Part shown: positions 24,519-36,300 of the stretch, piece after piece
How the letters are laid out: each line of letters begins with the position of its first letter
Numbering within the stretch: the stretch's first letter is position 1
Source of the DNA: Nymphaea colorata
Lineage: Eukaryota > Streptophyta > Magnoliopsida > Nymphaeales > Nymphaeaceae
NCBI RefSeq assembly: GCF_008831285.2
Contig: NC_045147.1
Location: 18,640,854-18,704,853 of the forward strand
Length of the DNA: 64,000 nucleotides
Direction of reading: 5' to 3'
The notes under the pieces: generated by a model
The model's database searches: none
Told to the model about the DNA's origin: nothing
The model's input: only the letters and a program-made list of their open reading frames with translations
Position numbers and translations under genes: made by a program

Positions 24519-24668
24519 TCAGAAGTCAAGACCATGTTCACGGGCAGAATCAGCCAAAGCTTTAACACGTCCATGGTATAGATAACCCCCACGATCAAAG
24601 GCCACCCTGGTTATTTCTTTTTCTAGACAAACCTTGGCAATGGCTTCTCCAACTCGTTTTGCAACTTC
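24519..24668 (-). pseudogene. Orphan last exon of plastid ribosomal protein L18
   Basis: This 150-bp segment is colinear with exon 3 of the functional gene (40,516-40,665). It keeps an acceptor AG, an open frame from [17 protein letters not shown] to AREHGLDF and the stop TGA at 24,519-24,521. One change is Glu for the normal Gly in [10 protein letters not shown]. The exons encoding the first 117 residues are not in the left unit, because the duplication ended within L18 intron 2. It is a gene fragment. In principle it could act as a distant alternative terminal exon for the L18 transcript, since it lies downstream on the same strand, but that would mean reading through the intact esterase gene. 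Confidence 0.92.
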
Positions 24669-24838
24669 CTGATACAAGAAATATGGTAAATGAGAAACTT
24701 GAGGTGACTAAGGCGAGGCAAAGAAATTAAAACTAGAAAAATAACAGACAACCAAAAGTGAACTACGGACAAAGGAACCAACAAATGAAAAAGGACTAAA
24801 ACAAAGCCTGGAACCAAAATAGTTAGAAAAACAAGAAG

Positions 24839-25191
24839 ATTCATTCTCAAGAAGGGTATGAACCAACACAATCATCTCATTAATGACCACCTTTATAAGT
24901 CATTGAAGATCACTCATAATTTTCAATACAAAACTAAACTTTTGGGGTGTTACCATCCACCCCCGTTAAGGCACACGCATCCGCACGTGTGGGACCCCAG
25001 GTCTGAGTGTTGAAACTGTTCTGATACCACTGTAACAACCCGACCCACTACTCGGCTCGGGCTCCTGGTTCGGCAGATCCCAACCCACCCGCTAGTAGTT
25101 TCGACTTCATTCTCAAAAATGTTATGAACCAAGACAATCATCTCATTAATAACCGTTTTTATAAGTATACGGAACTAAACTTTTAGGGCAT
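24839..25191 (-). mobile_element. TRIM-like miniature LTR retrotransposon remnant, left unit only
   Basis: Two direct repeats of about 85-110 bp (24,841-24,952 and 25,107-25,191) share TTCATTCTCAA, ATCATCTCATTAAT and AAACTAAACTTTT. Between them, read on the minus strand, a primer-binding site TGGTATCAGAACA (25,017-25,029, close to the initiator-Met tRNA type) follows an LTR end GGGTTGTTACA. A polypurine tract GGGGGTGGATGG (24,953-24,964) precedes the other repeat. The internal region is under 100 bp with no coding sequence, which defines a TRIM. The repeat at lower coordinates lacks the GC-rich LTR end present in the other. The right unit has no such element. Confidence 0.72.
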
Positions 25192-26622
25192 TGTAGTATG
25201 GAACCCTAACATGATGCTTGTTCATGGATAGATTGTAAAATTTGAAGAGGCCAAATGGTTCCTAATCTTTAAGGCCATGCTTGGTGGGGAATGACAATCT
25301 TCCCATTGAACCCTGCAACTTCCAGGTCAAGAAAGTATTTTGTACCAGGCTCTCCAATTTAAGTTCATTAATACAGTACCAAAAGGGAATGGACCGTTCT
25401 CTAGTTAAAAACTTAAAGTACAACTGAAGGGCAACTAAAGGTGCCCACCCTTGATCATTGCAGCAAAAGGAACGGAGAAGGATATTTTTATGGCAAAGCG
25501 CCAACCTGCTCTTGTCCACGAGAAAGAAACAACAGGCTAGCCTTCCTAGCTGGGCCACCTAAAACGGTTGAGTCAAAGAAACTCGAAACCCATTATTCTT
25601 AGGTTTTTATTATCAAGGTTTTTCTTAGGTATTGATCTGCAATTTTGTTTCCTTGAGAAAATTTCAGGAAATCAAAAAATATAAAACATATAGAAAATTT
25701 TGTCAATTTTGAATTTTTCTATTATTTTATTGCAAAAACATTGACAAACATTAATAACAGTTATTAAAATGTTAAAAGAAAGCTATTTTAAAAAAAAATT
25801 CTGAAAAAATTGCAAAAAAAAGTTAATATTCTCATGATGCCACTAACCCCAGTCTTAAGACAATATATGAAACGGTTAAACAGAAGGATTTGATTCTCTA
25901 TCTTAAATATTCTTGCCTTGGTTTCGTTCACAATTTGACGGATCAAGATATAAGTTTGTAGATGCAGACTTTACCCTTTCTACCATTTGGGTTCGGATTC
26001 AGATCTGCTACACGACAATTAGACATTGGATGGAACCCAAAGGCGCCGGAATGGAGGGCAGGGCCCTAGATGTCATGTCGGCAAAATACAGTCCAAATCA
26101 TTGTGCAAGGCAAGTTGTTGCTTCTCCAAGAACGTTTTGGCTTGAGTTTCTCTTCCAACCTGAGACTTTCATGGCCTAAACGGCATTCAATTCTTTTATC
26201 AGGAGCAAGTTGAAAGAAACAAAAGCATGTTGATTTTCTGATATATCATTACATTATCAAGAAGAATTCAAATGCCCCTCGCACGAGTAAACAAAGTAAA
26301 TAACACCATGAAACAAGAATGTCATCTTTAAACTGCACTTCATTGACTTCAGTGTCATATATATATATATGACCTTCAATTATCAGGATATTGTCATTCA
26401 GCTTTAAAAAATCACCAATCAAACCATCACATAAAAAATGACATAAAAAATGATACTGAACACCCGTGATGTTACAACGCTGCTTACAATAAATGCTTTA
26501 AATAGTTTTCTAATTTCATGAGCCTATTCACCATCTTCATTCTGTAGAATGCAAGCTCCGACTTTATTGATCATCTTGTAGAAATTCACAGCTTGTATGA
26601 ATGGAAGAAATGGACTTGCCAA

Positions 26623-29600
26623 TCAAAGATTCGAAAATATAAGATTATGGCAGGTTTTGTCACAAGGATAAGCGCAATCCGTCTCTTTTATCTCACTTCG
26701 TTCAAAATACCAATCCCCAACAGCAACTGCAATTTTCTGCAGAAAGTAAAAGAAGAAATTATAGTAAAGATATATGCAATTATGAAAGTACAGTCATGAA
26801 TTACACTAAGCAATCAAAGAGACGAATCAAGAACTATGAACAAAATGCGTATTTGATAAGAAATAGTTATTTTAAGTTTTAACAACCAAAAGAAGTTCCT
26901 ATTCGCATATAAAATGGCATTGCCTAACAAGAGAAGTTTCAGTTTCGTAGTAGTATCCTTGAATGCAGATCAGCAAAAAGCTTTCCTGAAAGTTACTATA
27001 TAATGCAATACCATACAAGATGAACAACATTACTCGCAGTTCACTTCTTTTGTGTCTATTGTGGTAGAAACAAACTTTATGCTAGACCAAGGCAGTATAC
27101 AAGTACCATGAAGACTAAGAGCCGTCTTCCATGAAAACATCAAGTTCAGAAAACAAACCCAGTTAAGCCGTAACAGTCTTAAAGTGGTCATTTATGTATT
27201 ATTAGTCCACACAACCATACGAAAGCCATTAAAACGATGCTTTTTGCTTTCGCAAACCAAAATATGCAAAGAACAACACAAAAAAATTGTATCCCTCAGG
27301 AATATTTCTGCATGTGAGATATGCCGTTTGTCATTGTCTGAGAAATACAATTTCAATAGTAATGCAGATTACAAGTGCCTACGACTAGCCTCAGTGTTGG
27401 CTGCATAATGACAAAAAGGACTACTGCACAGAGACCATACACAAAGAAAATAGCAAAAAGTCATTTATTTAGATCAAACATTGTAGGATTTGAAACAAAA
27501 GTAGTCAACTACACAAAGCTAATGGATTCTTGCTATACGATATCACAAACGTGCACATAGTTTGCAACTTTGCATGTTTCACCAAGGGAAAGAAAAAAGA
27601 CCAAGAAACCTTCCAACAATAAATTGTTTCTGAGAGAGAAAAAGCCATATACACACCTTGCCTCCAATTGTAGGAGAACCATCTGCAAACCAAGTGTCTT
27701 GCCTCTCTGATTGACAATGTGCAAAGCATGAGTTCACAAACAGACCATTTTGCCTAGATGAAGAAAACCTCCTCATAGAATTAAGCATCGACACCCTAAA
27801 ACCTGCTCATAAATGATAAAAGTTCAGGAAATATAAAAGATCAAAATTGGTAACATAAACGTTTATGGCCACCTTTTGCAGGAATACATAAAAGGACAAA
27901 AACCTTGCAAAAATCCAATCTGTGAAGCATCACAATGTGCAGGATTCATTTTACAGGCGGTCCAGTGACCATGAGGATCAGAAGGTTGAGTAGCCAAACT
28001 AGCCTGGAGCTGGAAAAAGGAAACAAAGAACATACCATAAGTGTTTTGCTGCAATCATTAAATTGCTCTTACAAATGATGCATGGCCTTTTTTTGTTTGA
28101 GCTTTAAGATGAGTTCTCTTTACCTGCCAAGAGTCATATGCAGCATTCAAGAGAAACAAAGGGGTTCTGATATTAGCCACCAAGTTCTGGGGGAAGAAAC
28201 ACTGCAGGCCCATGCACACATTAAAAATGTAAATTTTCCACAATGTCTTGCTAACTTGCTATGTAATTTTACGCCAACTTAAAGGAACAAGTGGTAGAGC
28301 CTCACAGAAGTTGGATCCTCTTTTGATGTACAAGTAGATGGCAAGTTCCTTCCTGAACCCTAATAAATAACAAAATTTTCAGCATCATGCCTTTGGGCGC
28401 TTCTAAAATGGTAGGCTATCCAGTTTGAAACGTCCAAAATGATGGCGCATCTAAAATTAGCAGTACCTGAATATTGACAACACCTTCAAAAAACGACCTC
28501 ATCGTGCGTCTACCAGCAATATCAATCCTACAACAGGTAAAATCTTAAGATTTTCAGGTGGATTTGTTAACACAAACTTTAACACGATGGGGTTAATGTT
28601 CTGCAAGAACTGAGAGAGAGCAATAGCCATACGCATCCATGAAATATCCAGCATCACTAAGGCATTTGACTCGTGTCCCCCTTGGAAATAATTCATGGAA
28701 TTCATCACAGTGTAATATGGATGCTAAACCCCCAGCAGAACATCCTGAGAGAAGAGCCTGTACAGCACGTGTGACCCTCAATAAATATGCAGCTACAGCA
28801 GAAAAGATAACTTCAAAGCAATACCAACTAAAATAGAGAAAATCCGATGTATAGAGAATATATAAGAAGGGTTTGTTACAAGTGAGGATCAATAACATGT
28901 TAATATGGTGCAACAAGGATTGACCATACTTTCATGATTTCATCACCTGGACTGCCTTGAAAAAATGAAGACGACAAGAAGCACAATTCTTTAGACTAAA
29001 GCCTCTAAATTTTTTAAAATGTAGAAGACAAGCAGCATTGTTTATCTTAACCACATGATATATCAAAGGGTACAGTTGTCAATGCATGGATTACCATGAT
29101 CAATCTAGACAGCCTTAACATTGCAAGAACAGGAGGACCATATGCCAACATAGAAATCAACCAGGCATATATACTGAATCTTAAGACACGTGCACTAGTG
29201 GGGAAATCCATAATGATATAGAAGTGAACAAGAAAACAGTGAATTAAACAAATTTCAATCAAAAAATCTTTTGGGTGCACTGCACTGGGCCATTTGGAAG
29301 CAAACGACTAGTATTGTCATAGCTAAAACTAAGTTCAAGTACCAAAAACAGCACCACAAAAAAATACCATGCACAGAGCTCCAAAAGAGCCAATAATTAG
29401 ACATTCTGGGTAACAGGAGAAAATTTGATTACATATATCATGACAGTAATTATTTGACTGCCATATCCAGAAGGACAATATGGAATGTGATGAACTACCA
29501 TTTCACATGCTAAAGAAAAACAAAAGTCGCAAATGCACATTGAATATAAAAAATTAACTGGATCTTTATCAAGTCAAAGGATCCCGAGCAAATGTGATGT

Positions 29601-32600
29601 ATCAAATGTATAAGGTCATTTTCTCCAACTTGATAGTCTACTATCAAAATTCAAAATGTATCCATTTCTACCAATGTTAACTATAAGCATTATTCCTGTG
29701 GTAATTTTCAGGTCTTATTCTCTCTTCTACAATTTAATCTTCATCCAAGAAACATATAGAAATAAGATACATGACAGGCATCACTTATCTAAGGATGTAT
29801 CTAGCATGTATAACATATAAGAACATATTCTTTCTCCAACCATATGTTGTATTGCTTCTCTCTCTTTCTCTTTTCCTTGATAGTGTGTTCTTTACTCAAT
29901 TCCCCCTCCCTATCCATCAAGTCCATCTGATGCATGCTCTCAGAAGCAAGTAAATCGTTCTTGGTTTTTAAGCTACATACAACAATTTAAACAACTTGAC
30001 TAGTAATTCATGTCCTCATCCAAATGTTATCTGTGCACTACCTTAAATTCTGTATATGAATAATTTACATTTAGCAATAATATGTGTTAGAAAGATTATA
30101 TATATGTATATATATATATAGGTCATCCTCTTAACTGATTGTTTCCTCTTTCTCTTTTTCCATATTTTATTTCGAGATTGTATTTCATTGATAGCCTTTC
30201 ACATTGTCTGTGTATATCTTTGCAACTTTCCCACATGAATGTCTTTGATAAACTTCATTTAGTCATGGTCAACTCAACTATCAAACATGAATATGCACTT
30301 GCTCTATTGCAGAATATAACAAAGGCTGTTAAGAGATAAGTTTCTACATGAAACCATATGCGAGATGGATTTAAGGCTACTTCATATTAATATACACTTG
30401 ATTCCACCACAAATTTTGACCAAATCAAGTCCTTGAAATTTATCATTTCTAGAATTTATCAGCCTAAGCATTGAAGATCACCTTTGCATGTATTCCAAAT
30501 ATCTGTATTTTACTGTATGCCTCTGTCTCTATGTGTGTGTATGTGTGTGTGTGTGTGTTGTGTGTGTATATGTGTACACACACACACACACACACACACA
30601 TATGCGTGTGCAAGCATAAAATATGAAACCCACATGGTGACCTGAAAACTACAAGATAAAGGAGCTAACCTGCTTTGCATAACGCATGCCTTTTGACATT
30701 AGATCCTCTACTGCAGCCAACCAGATGCGCTGTCCACGGAAGTAAAGGTTTGAAACCTGAAAGGACAAAAAGGGTGTAACTAGATAATGTCAAAGAGAGC
30801 ATACTATAGCAGAAACCAAATCAGAAAGAACAGAACTCCAAAGAGATCCTCGAAAGCATTTCAGAAAAATATCCTGCCCACAGTTGCTGGAGACATAGCA
30901 CTGGCACATGGTCAACTTGATCAACCATTGAAAACAGCAAATGTTCATATGATGCAGCCTGCAATTAATCTACCTGCCCTACTAACACAATTCATTAGGA
31001 TGCCTTTCATAAATTTTCCCTGAATCATCGTGTTAGTGATCTCAAATGGAAGATTAGAGTTTGGACAAATAGCAGTTAAAAATATCAAATTGAAGAAATT
31101 ACTTTTCATTTCATGAACTAATTCTTCCTTGATGGACATGAATATAATGTATAGTTGTTTCATCATGCATTTGAACTCTCATGTCAACAAAGACGAAAAG
31201 CTATCATTTAATGCATATTTCATGCCTGTAATGCAAAAAGGCACTGTTTATTCCTAAGTTTTTTTCATAGTTATCTGAACTTATCTTTATGTATTCAACA
31301 CAAAAAAAAAAAAAGTTAATAAAGTTGTTTGATACAATGAACAAGAAAAGATACTACCATCCATGCACTGGCACGTAGAACGACCAACTAAAAGAAATAA
31401 CTTAGTTGATGGCCCCATACATGCATGTCACACTCAAAAGATAAAACCATAAACAACATATGATATTTAGAAAGGGGAAGCCTAGCAATCAATTCCATAT
31501 AAAGTACGTAACTTTGCCATCACCATCAGCTGAAAGAACATTTACATAAAAGTAATCATAGTGATTATGGGCACAGGTCTCACCTTATCTCCACCTTCCC
31601 CACTAAAAGATGCACCATCACAGTAGCGAATCTTTACTCTATTCCAGTTGAAAAAGTCTATTAAATAGAAAATATTTAGCAGTTCTCCAAACAAATCAAG
31701 CATTCCAACTCCCAAGATACAGCAGGATGTCTTGGACCCATCTCAAAGAAAGAGGCAAAAAGGAACAAAGCAACATATTTGACAAACCAGGATTTTCTGC
31801 AGGATTATTGCTTAGAATTCCAGTAAATGGAAGTTGTTTTTCCATGAATTTTGATGAACCACGACGAGTTGTCTTACGAAAAATACAGCTCCTAATGGTG
31901 TTACACCAACCTCCACCCTGCAATTAGAATGTTATCAGATGAATAATCTAAGTGGAAACAGATATCCACATAAATGAAAGAACAGAAATAAATACTCAAA
32001 ACTACTTGGGTGAGGCACCTTACATAATATTAGTTATGTAGGTATCAACTACGAAAATTCTTGAGCTGACTTTTCATTGCAAAATTGCATAGATTCTCAT
32101 ACCTCCAATTGGATGAGCCAACTATTAGCACCTGAACCAAATCCACGGTGGAGGTGATAACCAGGCAGAGTTCCATCCAGGCAGACTACAAAAAGTGAGA
32201 AGGAAAGAAAGATTAGGCAGATCATAAACTTTTGAAACATGACCTTAAGGACTTATTTGATTAGAGATTTTTTTTTTTTTGACTGAAAAGGTAACTGTAG
32301 CTTAGAATCCAAAAGTTTTGATTATATATTCTTTTTGCTAGCATTTTGAACGATTCCCTTATTGAGGGCAATGACATAATCCATTTGTCGCCATAGCCAT
32401 CACAAAGCCAGGTCATGTATTAGACTGAATCGTTACTCGTTACGGACAGATCTTTGAAAACTATTATTCACGAATTAGCAGCCGAAATTATTTTCAGTTA
32501 ATGCTATGTCATGGAGCTTTAGTGTTGAACATATTCAAAAATATGAGTATAGTTGTGCAAACGACATCTATCAGAAACACCAGACTGAGAAGAACATCAA

Positions 32601-33324
32601 ACATAGCTGGTGGAAGCCATGGCCATGATAACTGCCAGGTCACCTGTCTCAGAATCTCAGATCTTAACTAAAGCCGAAACCTAAGAATAACCAATACAAA
32701 AGGAACTGGAAAAAAAAGAACGAGATGAAGAAGTGAGAAGTAGGAGAAAAGGTAAAAAGTCGTATCCACGCAAAGCAATGGAAACAAATTATCCCCGTAT
32801 TCTGTCGTAGCCAGGCCGCTTTTATACCTTTTGATACCCCAATAACCCACTCTGCTACCTGTCCTTGTGGCAACAAAGAGAGCAATTATACTCATCACCT
32901 CCGTAATCATTACAACCACATGGGTGACCATGGAAAAGCCTGTTTGAAGAGGATGTGACTGCAAAACACTAAAATAATAGCATAACCGCTCCCCATCTGA
33001 TGATCAGCCCATCAGCGACCACCATATCTTATGCTTGATGGAGATAACGGAGAAAGAAAATCATAGAAGAAGGAAAACGGGAGGAAAAGAGAGAGAGAGA
33101 GAGAGAGAGAGATTGCCTGCTCCTTTTGCAGCAGCACCAGCTACGAGGGTTAAGGGCACCATGACAGGAGTGGTACTATACTCGGCAACCCATTGTGGGA
33201 TCTCTGTCACATTCAACTCCTCAAAGGCCACTACTCCGCCTTTGTTCAAACATAAAACGGCCATGCAGAGCACCCACAATGCATATCTACGAAGTCCCAA
33301 CCATCCGTTCTCTGTCCCTGCCAT
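26623..33324 (-). CDS. PAE: Pectin acetylesterase (CE13, Notum-like), 421 aa, 12 exons
   Basis: Exons in transcription order: 33,117-33,324; 32,103-32,185; 31,788-31,917; 31,584-31,657; 30,670-30,756; 28,633-28,757; 28,467-28,527; 28,306-28,359; 28,124-28,201; 27,904-28,009; 27,657-27,802; 26,623-26,736. Together they give 1,266 nt, open to TGA. The enzyme removes acetyl groups from cell-wall pectin. A signal peptide covers about residues 1-32 (basic start, then [13 protein letters not shown]). Family blocks follow in order: [67 protein letters not shown] with nucleophile Ser201, [14 protein letters not shown] with Asp297, DPHGHW, SCFAHCQ with His364, AVGDWYF and CPYPC-like [12 protein letters not shown]. 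The length is typical of plant members. Intron 1 has a GC donor. The start is the ATG before the signal peptide, about 80 bp after the TATA-like sequence. The broken sister copy lies 8 kb away. Confidence 0.95.
33116..33117 (-). other. Non-canonical GC splice donor, esterase intron 1
   Basis: Exon 1 ends ...GGAGCAG and the intron begins GCAATC, giving AG|GC. The frame and the family sequence KGA-V-CLDG force this junction. The left copy has the same AG|GC (GCAAGC) at 18,760-18,761, so the GC-AG intron predates the duplication. Confidence 0.85.
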
Positions 33325-36300
33325 TCTTCCTTCTTCCTCTCTATGCCGCAACCGAGTCTCTCTCTCGCTCCCTCCCTTTCTCTCAGTGGTGCATACGTGA
33401 GGGATATAAATAGGACCGCAGAGCGGTGAGATGCAGATTTGCAATGAGTGAGATGTGTCACCCCTTTTCAGCTTATTGCATTGATGAGGACCATCAATAG
33501 GGATTAGTTCTCAGTGGCAGAAAACGCAAAGGGAAGAAAAAACAACCGGGTAAATGGGTAGGCAGGGCGTCACTGTAACGGTCCCAGGGTCCTTAAAACG
33601 CTTCTGAAGGTTGGAAGAGGGTTCCTGCAGAGATATAGCCACCAACACTAGAAAGCGGCCATTAACCTCCAAGGATCTTGCTCAAGCACAGAGAGAAAAT
33701 GAGAGAGGGAGGGAGGGAGGGAGAGCTGCAGTTCCTGCCGACCGATGGGCTTCCTTTCTTAACTTTTCCCTCTTGTGAACTGCCCGCGTTTTTTCATCCG
33801 CGCCTCGCCCTTTATTCACTTTGAAATAATATTAAAAGTTCCTCCTCTTAGATTGCCGCGAAACAGATCGGAAAATGGAAAAGCGAGGAAAGATAAAAAA
33901 AAATCTTCACATACGGTAAAAACCAAGTTACTTTGAGAAATTTCGCATTGGTAGTCCACCAAGTTACAACTTTCGAAACTTTATTTTTTAGCTTCTACTT
34001 TATTTTTTAGCTTCTACCCTTTTCCTGTTGCAGATTGCCAACCTTTCTGTTGGGCATAAAAGTTGTCCATTATTAGACTTGTGGTAGCTCCGGATCTTCC
34101 ACTGACAACCTTCATCTCAAGAAAAGAAGAAAAGAATAGGAAGGGCGCGTGACGGCAGTAAAGGATCTTCATTGCGAGTAAATGAAGGGGATAGTTGTGT
34201 GTCCTCTCACTGTAGGAACTCCCACGAGAAACATACAACTCCGCTGCCCCATCGCAGAGACAACGCTTTGTCTGTGACAATTATGGATGAAAAGGTAGTC
34301 CTTCAACTTCAACTAGAGATTATTAATGGTTTCTTTGTACTGGGGACCTTCGTGAAAGACGCGCCCGATAAATTAAAGCTTCATCGCAGATAGAGTTATC
34401 TACATATACTGCAAGATGGCGTTGCCCTTCCGTCACGCATTCGAATTGAAAAAAGCCCATCTCGATACATCAGATCGGGTATCTGTCTGATTGTGTTATA
34501 AAATTTGACCAAGATGCAGTCGCAATGTTGCCTGCAAAATAATAATTGTAGAAAACAAGAAAGAAAAGAAATTTGCATGTGATTTGTGAGTTCTTTAGTC
34601 TACAAATTTTGACTTTCCCTAGCTCTAGATCGAAATGTTCGAATCAAACAAGGATTGCAGTCTGATTATTATTATGAGTGTTATGTATTTGTCTTTCTGC
34701 GCACAGCCGCAGAAAGTATCACAATGACACCTCCAGACTCTGAACCTGAAAGTAGGTCACTTTCCCTTTATTTGGAATCTGTTGGGTGGATGAATTATTT
34801 TCTGAAAAAATATAAAAAGGGCAGTAGAAGATATAATTTATTTATTTATTTATCAAGTGATTAGGAGGTATTCCACCATGTGAGTGAGTGAGAGCTAAAT
34901 GACCCTCCTAGTGTACCTTCAACTTTTCACCATGCCGCACATTATAAGACCCAAGAAAATAAGGCTCATACGAATCAAACCAACAACAAAAAGATTCACC
35001 GGCACCAGCCGGACCGCTGCGCAATGCCCCATGAGGTTTTCCCTTTTTTTTGTTTATTTTTGTGAAAGTGATTACCAACAGGATTATTCATGAAAATTTC
35101 CAGAAAATTGGGTTTTGTGTTAACATGATCATCATTGAAGAGGAAGCTTGATTGTATCAAAGTTTTTATTGGAGCTTCAACAGCAAAACGGCGCCTATGA
35201 AGCAACACCTTAGTTGGTTTAGTTGGTGCCTCCCAAAAGCAAACCTATGAACACAAGTTTTATGCTTCTTCTTCTTAAGTTACCATAGACAAACCAATAC
35301 TGAAAAATCAAGTAACTAAAGGTTAAAGAAACCTACATTTAATGAAAACAATTTAATTGTCTTATGGCCAAGTAAAAGATGTTGGATAATGACCTTTGAG
35401 TCTTATCAAACATCTCGTAAGTGTGAGAGGGCCACTCTAAGTTAAGATATCAACTTCAAAACAGTTTGCTAAAATCATATTATTTGATAAATTTTAAGAT
35501 AAACTTTACATTGTTTATCTCTCACTTGCCCAACCGCAAGCTGGGTATCGAGAAATCCTGTGAGGCTGACTATTTAAGCTTAGCAATGCATCAATTAGAA
35601 AGTATCTTTGAATCTTTGATGATTACCTAATACGAGCCTCAAGGAAGGAAGCCCCGCGAACAACTCTAACATTGCTTCTGTTCTCTCTTCTTCTATTCCT
35701 CTCCTTATTCTGCTCCTTTCAACAGACGTTGTTGCCGCAGCTTCTTCACGTGCAAACTGGAGCCGCCGGTGAACCTGCTGTGTAGACGAATAATTGATTC
35801 AGGCCACCGTTCTGCCTCAATTCCCAACAGTTTTTTAACCGAAAGGTTCGAATCCGAACCAATGAGTTCATGTGTAAAAAACTTGAATTGTACCTTTTCA
35901 CAGTTCCAATTTGATTTTCATGCTTCCCATTTGTGGAGGAACCCTGATTTGGGGCATCTCTCAAGGTTGGAAAGGTGCACCCAAGGGAATTTTTTTCTTC
36001 TGTTTACACGAGTTTCGAGATCAGTGTCCTTATGACTCGTAAAGGATTGTGTTTGAATCGTGGAAAAGAAGTTGCGCGACCCTGTTTTCCGTCACATCCC
36101 CATAAGTCCAGCAGAAACTAAGGGGAAAAATTCTCACGAATTGCGACTCTCCATCTTGTGATAAATTGGGTTGTTTGTACCTTCGTCTCAGAAAAACCAG
36201 TAAGCCGACAAAATGAAAAATGCAATAGAAAAAATTGTCACAAGAAGCTGCAAAAGGAGAAGATTACAGAAGAAAATGCAGTATAAACAAAAAACGAGAG

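Larger units (their letters stand above)
11483..25843. repeat. Tandem segmental duplication, left unit (about 14.4 kb)
   Basis: This block aligns in direct orientation with 26,173-41,522. The left edges are AGGGCCAAACCGGCATCCAA here and ATGGCCTAAACGGCATTCAA in the other unit; similarity is lost before them. The right edges both end in ATATTCTCATGATGCCAC and then diverge. The unit carries a broken pectin acetylesterase gene and an orphan last exon of plastid ribosomal protein L18. It holds a MITE-like insertion (16,762-17,168), a TRIM-like element (24,839-25,191) and about 400 bp (20,840-21,243) that the right unit lacks. The coordinates are visual estimates, good to some tens of bases. Confidence 0.93.
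18939..26622. other. Region between the two esterase copies
   Basis: Apart from the orphan L18 exon at 24,519-24,668 no coding sequence is recognised. The stretch includes the left esterase promoter (TATA-like GGGATATAAATAGG near 19,016), a SINE-like fragment (about 23,885-23,955), the TRIM-like element, and unit-specific insertions at about 20,840-21,243 and 21,517-21,805. The spacer between units (25,844-26,172) matches neither flank by eye. Confidence 0.6.

Noticed and set aside
33035-33400. 121-codon plus-strand open frame
   Set aside because: It is antisense to esterase exon 1 and starts within a GA microsatellite.
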